From contig JAMOPE010000446.1 of assembly GCA_027064785.1 (NCBI GenBank), forward strand, positions 1-5,506: a stretch of 5,506 bases of DNA, read 5' to 3'. Made by a program: the position numbers and the translations under genes. Below, one piece after another: positions 1-5,506 of this stretch (the first letter of the stretch is position 1; every line of letters begins with the position of its first letter). The notes beneath the pieces were generated by a model that did not search any database, was not told the origin of the DNA, and saw only the letters and a list, made by a program, of their open reading frames with translations. This stretch comes from Geobacteraceae bacterium (GTDB lineage Bacteria > Desulfobacterota > Desulfuromonadia > Desulfuromonadales > Geopsychrobacteraceae).

Positions 1-19
1 GGCAACAACTGCCCCCTCA

Positions 20-56
20 TCCGCCCTGTCGGGCACCTTCTCCCCAATGGAGAAGG
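20..56. repeat. Double-hairpin palindromic intergenic element (REP-like)
   Basis: Two adjacent inverted repeats are visible. The first is a 4-bp stem, GCCC (23-26) with GGGC (31-34), around the loop TGTC. The second is a perfect 8-bp stem, CCTTCTCC (36-43) with GGAGAAGG (49-56), around the loop CCAAT. The layout (CCCTCATCCG, a small GC hairpin, then CCTTCTCC...GGAGAAGG) resembles dispersed palindromic intergenic repeats that I recall from proteobacterial genomes. That resemblance is from memory and was not searched. Neither strand has a T-run directly after the 8-bp stem, so it is not a standard intrinsic terminator. It lies about 120 bp downstream of the Crp/Fnr gene stop and could protect that transcript's 3' end (inference). 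Confidence 0.5.
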
Positions 57-82
57 AAACAATGAGTAGCAACTGAAAGTCT

Positions 83-96
83 TGGACTAAAGTCCA
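83..96. repeat. Short perfect inverted repeat around GGACTAAAGTCC
   Basis: TGGACT (83-88) and AGTCCA (91-96) are perfect inverted copies separated by AA. A 2-nt loop is too tight, so a folded form would use about 5 bp with a 4-nt loop. Similar 'ggactaaagtcc' palindromes occur as dispersed intergenic repeats in some genomes, from memory only. Together with the double hairpin at 20-56 it suggests that the region left of the Crp/Fnr gene is a repeat-rich spacer. Confidence 0.35.
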
Positions 97-123
97 TGGT
101 TTTCACCAGCGTGATGGGACAAT

Positions 124-139
124 AAAAAAAGGGGGGGGG
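124..139. other. A7G9 homopolymer block
   Basis: Seven A residues (124-130) are followed directly by nine G residues (131-139). The block is non-coding and sits 39 bp beyond the stop of the Crp/Fnr gene, where the minus-strand transcript would read C9 then a U-run. No stable stem precedes it, so I do not call a terminator. Such a tract is prone to replication slippage and to sequencing length errors. Confidence 0.8.
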
Positions 140-178
140 ATTACTGTAGATGTCGTGATATTGCTTTTGATCTTGTAT

Positions 179-883
179 TTACTGTTCTGCCTTCTCCAAT
201 AGTGCCTGGAGGTCCTCTACCACGCAGTGTCCACGCCGACCGGAGATAATTTTTTTCTGCTTCCAGTGTGACAAATGCCGAGTAATGACCACCCGCACTG
301 AGCCGATCATGGATGCCAGGGTTTCCTGGGATAAGTCATTAATCAGGGGGATTTCTTGTGCCAACTTGTCGGGAACCAGGTGCCGGAGAATGAGCCGCGC
401 CAACCGCACCTCGGTATCATAGAGAGAGAGGTCAACAACTTGATCTGCCAGTCCGTGCATTTGTTTCCCCAGGTAGGGAAGGAATGCACGATTGAAATCA
501 GGGTGCAGATTAAGCCACTCTCTTACCTGTTGAAGTGTGGCGGAGAGAACCTCCATATCGTCGAGAGCGGTGGCTACAGCGTCATGCCACTCACTATCAA
601 GCAGACTGATGAGATCAAAACCATCACCAGGTCCAAGGAGAAACAGAATATGCTCTCTGCCATTGTTCGGGTTATAGACCGAAACCTTGGCACGGCCGCT
701 GATGATGATATAGAGACGGTCTGATGCCTGCCTCGGTGATATGGCGGTTTCATCCTTGATCCGAGTCTCGTAATGCAACATCTTCAGCATATCTTTCAGT
801 AAAGCATCATCCAGACTAGAAAATAGTGGAGACTGGCTCAGTATTTTCAAGCAATGCGCATAATGGGGGGAATCGAGTTGCAT
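179..883 (-). CDS. Crp/Fnr-family transcriptional regulator with non-canonical ligand and DNA-contact residues
   Basis: This 234-residue protein has the length and layout of cytosolic Crp/Fnr regulators. An N-terminal cyclic-nucleotide-binding fold spans about 18-130 (LYIIISGRAKVSVY at 57-70, then GPGDGFDLISLLD). A long dimer helix lies at about 130-165, and a C-terminal winged helix-turn-helix at about 183-215 (LSQETLASMIG, then SVRVVITRHLSHWKQKKII). In E. coli CRP, cAMP is held by Glu72, Arg82 and Ser83; the aligned region here reads DLISLLDSEWHDAV, with no Arg-Ser pair. Only two cysteines exist (C11, C220), so an FNR-type iron-sulfur cluster is unlikely. In the recognition helix, Arg197 and Arg202 match CRP Arg180 and Arg185, but Val198 replaces the Glu181 that reads TGTGA. 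The ATG start is supported by GAGGAG (890-895) six bases upstream. The gene lies 154 bp after the UbiB-family gene, so it may be co-transcribed or have its own promoter. The family call is firm; the ligand and regulon are unknown. Confidence 0.93.
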   Translation of the reverse strand: MQLDSPHYAHCLKILSQSPLFSSLDDALLKDMLKMLHYETRIKDETAISPRQASDRLYIIISGRAKVSVYNPNNGREHILFLLGPGDGFDLISLLDSEWHDAVATALDDMEVLSATLQQVREWLNLHPDFNRAFLPYLGKQMHGLADQVVDLSLYDTEVRLARLILRHLVPDKLAQEIPLINDLSQETLASMIGSVRVVITRHLSHWKQKKIISGRRGHCVVEDLQALLEKAEQ

Positions 884-908
884 CGTCTACTCCTCTATTA
901 TCTTGTCA

Positions 909-925
909 TTCATACTGAAGTTTCA
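909..925. promoter_or_regulatory. Nested TTCA/TGAA inverted repeats upstream of the Crp/Fnr gene (possible operator)
   Basis: On the plus strand the stretch reads TTCA-TAC-TGAA-GT-TTCA: half-site copies at 909-912, 916-919 and 922-925, the middle one inverted. It lies 26 bp upstream of the regulator's ATG, where an autoregulatory operator would be expected. The half-sites are short and AT-rich, so chance is a real explanation. It does not match the CRP (TGTGA-N6-TCACA) or FNR (TTGAT-N4-ATCAA) consensus. Confidence 0.2.
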
Positions 926-1037
926 ATTCTGGCAGCGTTACCTCTTCAAAATCGCCACTCGATGTCGGCATTCTCCAGCCGTTTATGCCCCTCTGCAGGC
1001 TATTTTCTAAAAAACATAATCCCCGGATTTTACCATT

Positions 1038-2732
1038 TTACATCCTGCCACTTCTTATAATTGATATCAGCAGCCAGAAACCCATAAAACCAGCGAACAA
1101 AAAACCAGCCAGACCGATAATTGGTATTTCATGCCACTTGGGTGGAATTCCCGAAAGAACAATAAGGCCAGAACCGATGACCAGAGATGCCAGGACGATG
1201 GCAAAGGAAAGGCGGTTGCTGATCCGATCATGGCTCGCAAGCATCGGCTCCAGACCACGATGCTCAAACTCCATCTTTACCTTGCCCTGTCGGGCCATTT
1301 TGAGAATCGCACGAACTTCACGGGGGATATCCTTTAACAGGTGGAACAGATCAGCTCCTGAATGAACCACATCTTTCCTCACCCGGCGCGGGTTGATGCG
1401 ATTCAACTGAATGCGTTTGATGAATGGGGTCGCTTGTTCTATCACATCCAAATCAGGGTCGAGTCCCCGGCCAAGTCCCTCCACCGTGCTCAAGGCCTTG
1501 ATCATCAAGAACAGATCAGGCGGAATACCCAGCCGATGCCTGGTTGCCACCTCCAGCAGATTGTGCAACAACGCCCCCAAATCCACCTCTTTAAGCGGAC
1601 GATAGCAATGTTGATCCATAAATTCGGCAACATCTCTTTCCAGAGGAGGATAATCGGGCTCCTCTTCTGTGAGGGTGAGCCTGAGCAAGGCATCAACCGC
1701 CTCCCTCTCGTTCCGTTGGACGATACTCATGATCAGGTCAGCGAAACGTTCCCGTGTTTCTAAATCAAGTCGCCCCATCATGCCGAAATCGATGTAGCAA
1801 AGAACATTATCGGGGAGGACAAAAACATTGCCCGGATGGGGATCCGCATGAAAAAAACCGTGCACAAAGATCTGTTTCATGATCAAAGCAAGACCTTGCC
1901 GGGCAATTATTTTCCGATCCAGCCCCTCCCCTTCCAAGCGCTCAATCGCGGAAACCTTAATCCCATGGATGTATTCCATGGTTAAAACCCGAGATGTCGT
2001 TGCTTGACGATAAATCTGCGGCACATAAACCGCAGGCTCATCGTCAAATTGTCTGGCAAAGCGCTCCATGTGGGACGCTTCCAGGGTGTAATCGAGTTCC
2101 TTCTCCAAGGTATGGGCAAATTCTTCCACGACCCTGGTGGGACGCTGAATGTCCCATCCTTCCAGATGACGCTCCATTAAACCTGCCAAGTGCAGCATAA
2201 TTTCCAGATCGACCTCAATGGTACGCTGGATGCCGGGTCGCTGAACTTTGACGGCAACGCTGGTGCCATCCAGCAGTTTCGCTTGATGAACCTGACCGAT
2301 AGAAGCGGCAGCAAGAGGTTGTTCAGAGAAACTTGAAAAAATCTGCTCGACCGGTTTTTGCAGCTCCTTTTCGATAGTTGCTCCCACCTCCGAATATGGA
2401 AATGACGGCACATCATCCTGAAGTTTAGAAAGCTCCCGCATAAATTCAACCGGCAGCAGATCGGGGCGGGTGGAAAGAATCTGACCCATCTTAAGGAAGG
2501 TGGGGCCCAGTTCTTCTAAAACCATCCTTGCCCGAACCGCACGGGAGAGAGTCTCAATTTTTTCACGGCGTTTGCGGGAGATCATCTGGAGACCGATTTC
2601 CAGATAATGCTCAATCTTGAGAGCGTCAATCATATCGCCAAAACCGTATTTGAAGAGTACGGTAATAATTTGTCGGTAACGTTGCATGTGCTGGTAGGTA
2701 CGTCCAATATTTCCAATTTTAAAAAACACCAC
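1038..2732 (-). CDS. ubiB: AarF/ABC1/UbiB-family atypical protein kinase, membrane-anchored
   Basis: Members of the ABC1/COQ8/UbiB family are kinase-like ATPases that support quinone synthesis or membrane lipid homeostasis. Numbering from the GTG at 2732 (564 residues; E. coli UbiB is about 546), the signature KxGQ motif is KMGQ at 81-84. The Ala-rich nucleotide loop is AAASIGQVH at 141-149, the ATP lysine lies in VAVKVQRPG (K162), the catalytic loop is HADPHPGN at 295-302, and the metal-binding DFG is at 315-317. Two C-terminal membrane helices (about 508-528 and 536-559) match the UbiB tail anchor. All key residues are intact. The open frame extends to 2822, but homology as I know it begins near FFKIGNIGRTYQHMQRYR, and AAGGAG sits six bases before this GTG; a second GTG follows directly. 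The start overlaps the patatin gene by 14 nt, implying coupled translation. The symbol denotes family only: if the host makes menaquinone, the substrate pathway may differ. Confidence 0.93.
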   Translation of the reverse strand: MVFFKIGNIGRTYQHMQRYRQIITVLFKYGFGDMIDALKIEHYLEIGLQMISRKRREKIETLSRAVRARMVLEELGPTFLKMGQILSTRPDLLPVEFMRELSKLQDDVPSFPYSEVGATIEKELQKPVEQIFSSFSEQPLAAASIGQVHQAKLLDGTSVAVKVQRPGIQRTIEVDLEIMLHLAGLMERHLEGWDIQRPTRVVEEFAHTLEKELDYTLEASHMERFARQFDDEPAVYVPQIYRQATTSRVLTMEYIHGIKVSAIERLEGEGLDRKIIARQGLALIMKQIFVHGFFHADPHPGNVFVLPDNVLCYIDFGMMGRLDLETRERFADLIMSIVQRNEREAVDALLRLTLTEEEPDYPPLERDVAEFMDQHCYRPLKEVDLGALLHNLLEVATRHRLGIPPDLFLMIKALSTVEGLGRGLDPDLDVIEQATPFIKRIQLNRINPRRVRKDVVHSGADLFHLLKDIPREVRAILKMARQGKVKMEFEHRGLEPMLASHDRISNRLSFAIVLASLVIGSGLIVLSGIPPKWHEIPIIGLAGFLFAGFMGFWLLISIIRSGRM

Positions 2733-3699
2733 AGGAATCTCCTTCTTTGAAAATACGGTTAAGCTGGGCCTTGGTTGCCCGATATCCTTCTGCAATAGCT
2801 TCTTCTGCCCGGTTGAATTCAAGAAACTTGAGATGACTCAAATTAGGTTGAATTAAAAGGTCCGGCGGATCGGTCTTAAGTTTTGTCTCTGTAATCTGTG
2901 CTTCCATAATATTGATGGAAGAGGTCAACACTTCAAAAATATTAGGTACCCGTTCTGCCCTCATCCACTCTTTTAACTGGGATAAGGCCGGAAAATCAAC
3001 GGCGGCAAACCTGTCATTCAAGAGCTCTAATATTTTATTCTTCTTCTCCGTAGCGTTCCCAGCGTCTGTTCTTGAGTGAGACCCTCTCGATATCGGGGGA
3101 GCCGTTTGGCAAAAACCTTTATCGTTTGCAATGCCATGGTTCAGATCAACCGCAATAACAAAATCAGCACCCATCTGCCTTGTAACACTTACAGGAACCG
3201 GATTTACCAATCCACCGTCCACCAGAAATGCACCATTCTTTTTGACCGGTGTAAATATCCCCGGAACGGAGATACTGGCTCTGACAGCATCAATGATATC
3301 TCCACTTTGGATGATGACCTCCTCTCCCGTGGTTAGATCGGTTGATACGGTACAAAAAGGGATGGGAAGATCTTCTATGTTTATCCTATTTACATGACTA
3401 CGGACGAAGGCAGACAGCTTTTTACCATCGATCAGACCTGATTTCGGCAAAACAACATCAAAGAAATAAGCAATCTGCTTCCAGTCAAGTTGGAGAACAA
3501 CCTCCCGTAGCGTGTTAATGTTACCCGAAGCATAGACAGCTCCAACCACCGAGCCGATACTGGTGCCGGCGATATAATCTATGTGGATACCAGCATCGGA
3601 CAGGGCTTGAACCACCCCGATATGAGCCCACCCTCGTGCCGAACCACTGCCCAGAGCCAAACCTATTTTACCGGAAATTTTCTCGCCGTTATTTTTCAA
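2719..3699 (-). CDS. RssA-like patatin family phospholipase / acyl hydrolase
   Basis: This 326-residue protein carries the patatin Ser-Asp dyad fold, which hydrolyses acyl esters of membrane lipids. The oxyanion-hole glycine loop is GSGSARG at 17-23, the nucleophile elbow is GTSIG at 45-49 (Ser47), and the catalytic Asp lies in DGG at 161-163, followed by VNPVPV. All are intact, so an active enzyme is expected. A polar linker of about 45 residues (188-232) separates the core from a C-terminal helical part containing IFEVLTSSINIMEAQI, as in RssA-type bacterial patatins (E. coli RssA is about 300 residues). No signal peptide is visible, so it probably acts on the cytoplasmic face of the membrane. 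The start codon is TTG: AAAGGA lies seven bases upstream, and an in-frame TGA at 3712-3714 excludes a longer protein. Its 3' end contains the ribosome binding site and GTG start of the UbiB-family gene, placing both in one operon. The true substrate cannot be read from sequence. Confidence 0.93.
   Translation of the reverse strand: MKNNGEKISGKIGLALGSGSARGWAHIGVVQALSDAGIHIDYIAGTSIGSVVGAVYASGNINTLREVVLQLDWKQIAYFFDVVLPKSGLIDGKKLSAFVRSHVNRINIEDLPIPFCTVSTDLTTGEEVIIQSGDIIDAVRASISVPGIFTPVKKNGAFLVDGGLVNPVPVSVTRQMGADFVIAVDLNHGIANDKGFCQTAPPISRGSHSRTDAGNATEKKNKILELLNDRFAAVDFPALSQLKEWMRAERVPNIFEVLTSSINIMEAQITETKLKTDPPDLLIQPNLSHLKFLEFNRAEEAIAEGYRATKAQLNRIFKEGDSCGVF
2739..2744 (-). promoter_or_regulatory. 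Ribosome binding site for the UbiB-family gene, inside the patatin gene
   Basis: AAGGAG on the minus strand lies six bases before the GTG at 2732 and inside the last codons of the patatin gene. This decides the start: the in-frame ATG further upstream (2822) would extend the protein by 30 residues lying wholly within patatin coding sequence and unlike the family N-terminus. Ribosomes terminating at 2719 could re-initiate here. Confidence 0.7.
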
Positions 3700-3940
3700 A
3701 CTATTGTCCTTTCATTTTTACAGGGCAACTTTTTCTCGCAGCGACAGACCTGAAACGATTCCAACTGCAACAAACAGAGCAAAAACTCTGCAGCGGAGGA
3801 AGAATCACTTCTATCGTACTCAAACGCGTTTTTTGAATGGGACAGGGCATAAGGGTACGCAAGTGTTTGCAGGTGATGAAAAGAAGTCGGGTCAAAGCTG
3901 ACTCTTCACAATCTGCGCCTGACAGGTGTTAGCCGCTTTA
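3700..3940. other. 241-bp gene-free gap with small palindromes, presumed leader of the patatin-UbiB operon
   Basis: No convincing gene occurs on either strand; the 64-66 residue frames here have no recognisable domain and odd composition. Visible structure includes a perfect 10-bp palindrome AAACGCGTTT (3822-3831) and a 5-bp hairpin CAGAG (3775-3779) with CTCTG (3786-3790). On the minus strand this hairpin is followed by a T-rich but interrupted run (TTTGTTG), so it is at best a weak terminator or attenuator. I could not find a well-spaced -35/-10 pair, although the promoter for the patatin gene is expected here because the upstream exporter gene ends at 3941. Confidence 0.5.
3707..3712 (-). 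promoter_or_regulatory. Ribosome binding site fixing a TTG start for the patatin gene
   Basis: AAAGGA on the minus strand is seven bases from the TTG at 3699. An in-frame TGA at 3712-3714 rules out any start further upstream, and no ATG precedes the catalytic glycine loop. A four-codon frame (ATG AAA GGA CAA TAG) overlaps this site and ends one base before the TTG; this is probably incidental. Confidence 0.65.
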
Positions 3941-4588
3941 TTATTTAGTTCCCTGGAGCCCTAGTTTGATACCGAAGGCGATAAGAACTGAGCCACTTAT
4001 AGTATTTAATATTCTTCTGGTTGGCCCTGTCGTCAGATAGCGTTTTATTCTAAAAATCGTGAATGAAAGGGTGACTAACCAAACAATGCCAATGGCAAAC
4101 TGGATGGAGGTCAGCAGCATTGATTTAACAAATACCGAATCATCAGGACCAATAAATTGTGGTAGAAAAGCCATGTAAAAAACCGCTGGCTTTGGGTTAA
4201 GAACATTGGACAGTAATCCTTCTCGAAATGATTTACTAAATTCTACCGCTTCGAAGCTGGAATGTCGCCGGGCGAATTCAATTGTTTTGTGGTTTTTTGT
4301 TGCATTGTAGATAGTGATTATGCCCAACCAAACCAAATATAAAGCACCGACAGTTTTTACAGAATTAAATAAAAAGGCCGAATGGATCAATATTATTGAC
4401 AGTCCGCAGGCAGAGAGGGTGGCGTGGAAAAACAGTCCGGTACATATTCCGAAAGAGGTGAAAACCCCGTCTCGCCACCCCCCTCTCAATACGTTGCGAA
4501 TAACGATGAAGGTATCAACTCCAGGAGTTATGGTCAGAAGTAAAGTTGCTGCAATAAAGGTAAATAATTGGGAATTGGATAGTTCCAT
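3941..4588 (-). CDS. LysE/RhtB-family amino-acid or metabolite exporter
   Basis: A 215-residue inner-membrane protein, matching the usual 200-215 residues of LysE/RhtB efflux transporters, which export amino acids or homoserine lactone-like metabolites by secondary transport. Hydrophobic helices lie at about 8-30, 40-66, 70-95, 125-147, 155-180 and 193-211, the six-segment pattern of the family. The first helix carries TPGVD (21-25) in place of the common TPGP, and the second half starts with the diagnostic NPK motif (NPKPAVFY, 131-138) followed by FLPQFI. The open frame runs to a TTG at 4621, but the first ATG (4588) gives the family-like N-terminus MELSNSQLFTF; a GGAG sits 11 bases upstream, slightly far. 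The cyclase gene ends 79 bp upstream on the same strand, so read-through transcription is possible. Family assignment is secure; substrate is not predictable. Confidence 0.9.
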   Translation of the reverse strand: MELSNSQLFTFIAATLLLTITPGVDTFIVIRNVLRGGWRDGVFTSFGICTGLFFHATLSACGLSIILIHSAFLFNSVKTVGALYLVWLGIITIYNATKNHKTIEFARRHSSFEAVEFSKSFREGLLSNVLNPKPAVFYMAFLPQFIGPDDSVFVKSMLLTSIQFAIGIVWLVTLSFTIFRIKRYLTTGPTRRILNTISGSVLIAFGIKLGLQGTK

Positions 4589-4667
4589 TAAAATATCGAC
4601 TCCAGGAAAGATGCACACCAAATAACCGATCAGAACGCCTTGATTTGATTAAGCAGCGTAACAACAT

Positions 4668-5506
4668 TTAAGAATTACAATTTTCGTCCTGACTGCATAC
4701 TCGATTCCTGCCAGAATTTTTAGCTGCGTACAAACGGCGGTCGGCACAATTTATAATTTCTTGTGGTGTCGTGTGTTCATCTGGTTGCAGACTGCACGAA
4801 CCAACACTCAGAGTAACAACGGTATATTCCGACGTAATATGGGGGATTTGCTCTTTGTATGCACTATCACAAACCCGTTGCGCAACGTACTTGGCATCAA
4901 TGTCATCTGTATCTGGCATCAGAACTGCAAATTCTTCGCCGCCATAACGGGCGACAAAATCACCGGGGCGTAAACAAGAATCTGCAATTATAGCTGCGAT
5001 TCGTTGGAGACAACTATCCCCTTGCGGGTGCCCGTAGGTGTCGTTGTATTTTTTAAAGTGATCAATATCTATCATTAACATCCCCAGTGGACTTTTATGA
5101 CGATAAGCTATTTTCAATAATCTTTCCAGCGTGTTATCAAATTCCAACCGGTTAGCAATTTTGGTTAAACCATCAATTTTGACCAGCTGTTCTAAAACAG
5201 CATTGGCTTTGCGCAACTTTTCTTGTGTTGCTTTAAGCTCATTTTCCTTTTCAATACGTCGGGTAACATCGCGGAACAGGCTGGTGACGCCCCAGGGAGT
5301 TCCGTGCTTGATGATGGGGGTACACATTATCTCAACGGGAAAGGTGTGCCCGTTTTTATTTACAAAATTTGTATAGTGATAGGTGTAGTGTTTGTTTTGA
5401 TGGTTTTTTTCCAGAATTTTACACCAGTGTTGTTTTTCGTGTTGTTTTTGCTGTGGATTTTTGTTGTGGAAAAGCAGGTGGGCATTCTTGCCCATTAATT
5501 CATCGG
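4668..5506 (-). CDS. PAS-GGDEF diguanylate cyclase (N-terminus beyond the window)
   Basis: This gene makes the second messenger c-di-GMP from two GTP. The frame is open through the right edge; the 278 visible residues begin with DELMGKNAH, a typical mid-PAS sequence, so the Met at 5495 is internal and the N-terminal sensor lies outside. Numbering from that Met, the PAS end (GHTFPVEIMCTPIIKHGTP, then SLFRDVTRR) reaches about 80. A charged signalling helix spans about 80-107, and the GGDEF domain runs from DGLTKIANR (108-116) to the end. The active site is GGEEF (185-189) with upstream DIDHFKKYND (143-152). An RxxD inhibitory site (RPGD, 176-179) lies exactly five residues before GGEEF, predicting product feedback. 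No EAL or HD-GYP domain follows. The PAS segment at about 10-50 is unusually rich in His, Gln, Asn and Lys (HNKNPQQKQHEKQHW...). The cue sensed is unknown. It is upstream of the exporter gene but not obviously linked to it in function. Confidence 0.93.
   Translation of the reverse strand, partial: DELMGKNAHLLFHNKNPQQKQHEKQHWCKILEKNHQNKHYTYHYTNFVNKNGHTFPVEIMCTPIIKHGTPWGVTSLFRDVTRRIEKENELKATQEKLRKANAVLEQLVKIDGLTKIANRLEFDNTLERLLKIAYRHKSPLGMLMIDIDHFKKYNDTYGHPQGDSCLQRIAAIIADSCLRPGDFVARYGGEEFAVLMPDTDDIDAKYVAQRVCDSAYKEQIPHITSEYTVVTLSVGSCSLQPDEHTTPQEIINCADRRLYAAKNSGRNRVCSQDENCNS

Noticed and set aside
36..56. 8-bp hairpin as an intrinsic terminator for the Crp/Fnr gene
   Set aside because: No T-run follows the stem on either strand, and it is more than 120 bp beyond the stop codon.
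356..724. 122-codon plus-strand frame opposite the Crp/Fnr gene
   Set aside because: It lies wholly antisense to a well-supported gene, has no recognisable domain and no good ribosome binding site; an antisense shadow.
897..926. TTGAAA (921-926), 18-bp spacer, GATAAT (897-902) on the minus strand as a sigma-70 promoter for the Crp/Fnr gene
   Set aside because: Each box matches 5 of 6, but transcription would begin at about 890-891, inside the Shine-Dalgarno (890-895), leaving a mRNA without its strong ribosome binding site.
985..1763. Plus-strand frames of 126 and 133 codons opposite the UbiB-family gene
   Set aside because: They are antisense to conserved kinase coding sequence, with Arg/Pro/His-rich shadow composition and no domain.
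2733..2822. ATG at 2822 as the start of the UbiB-family protein
   Set aside because: The extra 30 residues lie entirely within patatin coding sequence, are unlike the family N-terminus, and the GTG at 2732 has a well-placed AAGGAG.
3701..3901. Overlapping 64-66 codon frames on both strands in the gap before the patatin gene, one ending one base before the patatin TTG
   Set aside because: The minus-strand frame starts at TTG with only a weak GAAGAG, is Cys-rich without a pattern, and matches no family I know. The plus-strand frames are equally featureless. A coupled leader peptide is possible but unsupported.
3890..3940. Integron attC-like core (GTTAGCC / GGCTAAC) just after the exporter gene
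   Set aside because: The heptamer breaks the GTTRRRY/RYYYAAC rule, there is no second core at the right distance and no extended imperfect palindrome.
4589..4621. TTG at 4621 as the start of the exporter
   Set aside because: It would add 11 residues before the family-typical N-terminus; the first ATG at 4588 gives normal length.

Overview
The window carries five genes, all on the minus strand, so transcription runs from the right edge to the left. In that order they are: a PAS-GGDEF diguanylate cyclase cut by the right edge; a LysE/RhtB-type amino-acid exporter; an RssA-like patatin phospholipase; an AarF/ABC1/UbiB-family atypical kinase; and a Crp/Fnr-type transcription factor. A non-coding tail at the left edge holds palindromic repeats and an A7G9 homopolymer. 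I see no rRNA, tRNA, CRISPR array, transposase or phage gene.

The organism is most likely a Gram-negative bacterium of moderate GC. The opening of the UbiB-family protein (GKIGRTY-like start, then LFKYGFGD and YLEIGLQ) and the RssA-like patatin remind me of Desulfobacterota (former Deltaproteobacteria). That placement rests on memory of family style, not on a search, and is tentative. If it holds, the cell probably uses menaquinone, and the UbiB homologue would not be serving ubiquinone synthesis in the classical sense.

The best-supported functional unit is the patatin-UbiB pair. The UbiB frame starts at a GTG inside the last codons of the patatin gene (14-nt overlap), with its Shine-Dalgarno also inside the patatin gene. 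The two are therefore very likely co-transcribed and translationally coupled. The patatin gene itself starts at TTG, fixed by a good ribosome binding site and an in-frame stop just upstream. A lipid acyl hydrolase coupled to a membrane-anchored ABC1 ATPase/kinase suggests a shared role in membrane lipid or quinone handling (inference).

The Crp/Fnr gene follows after 154 bp with its own strong ribosome binding site. It lacks the canonical cAMP-contact residues and the FNR cysteine cluster, and its recognition helix has Val where CRP has Glu181, so both its ligand and its DNA site are probably non-canonical. The exporter and the cyclase lie upstream, separated from the patatin by a 241-bp gene-free gap. 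They look like ordinary accessory genes. I do not see convincing evidence for a wholly new defence or mobile system here. The items most worth a second look are the coupled patatin-UbiB pair, the atypical Crp regulator and the left-end palindromic repeats.
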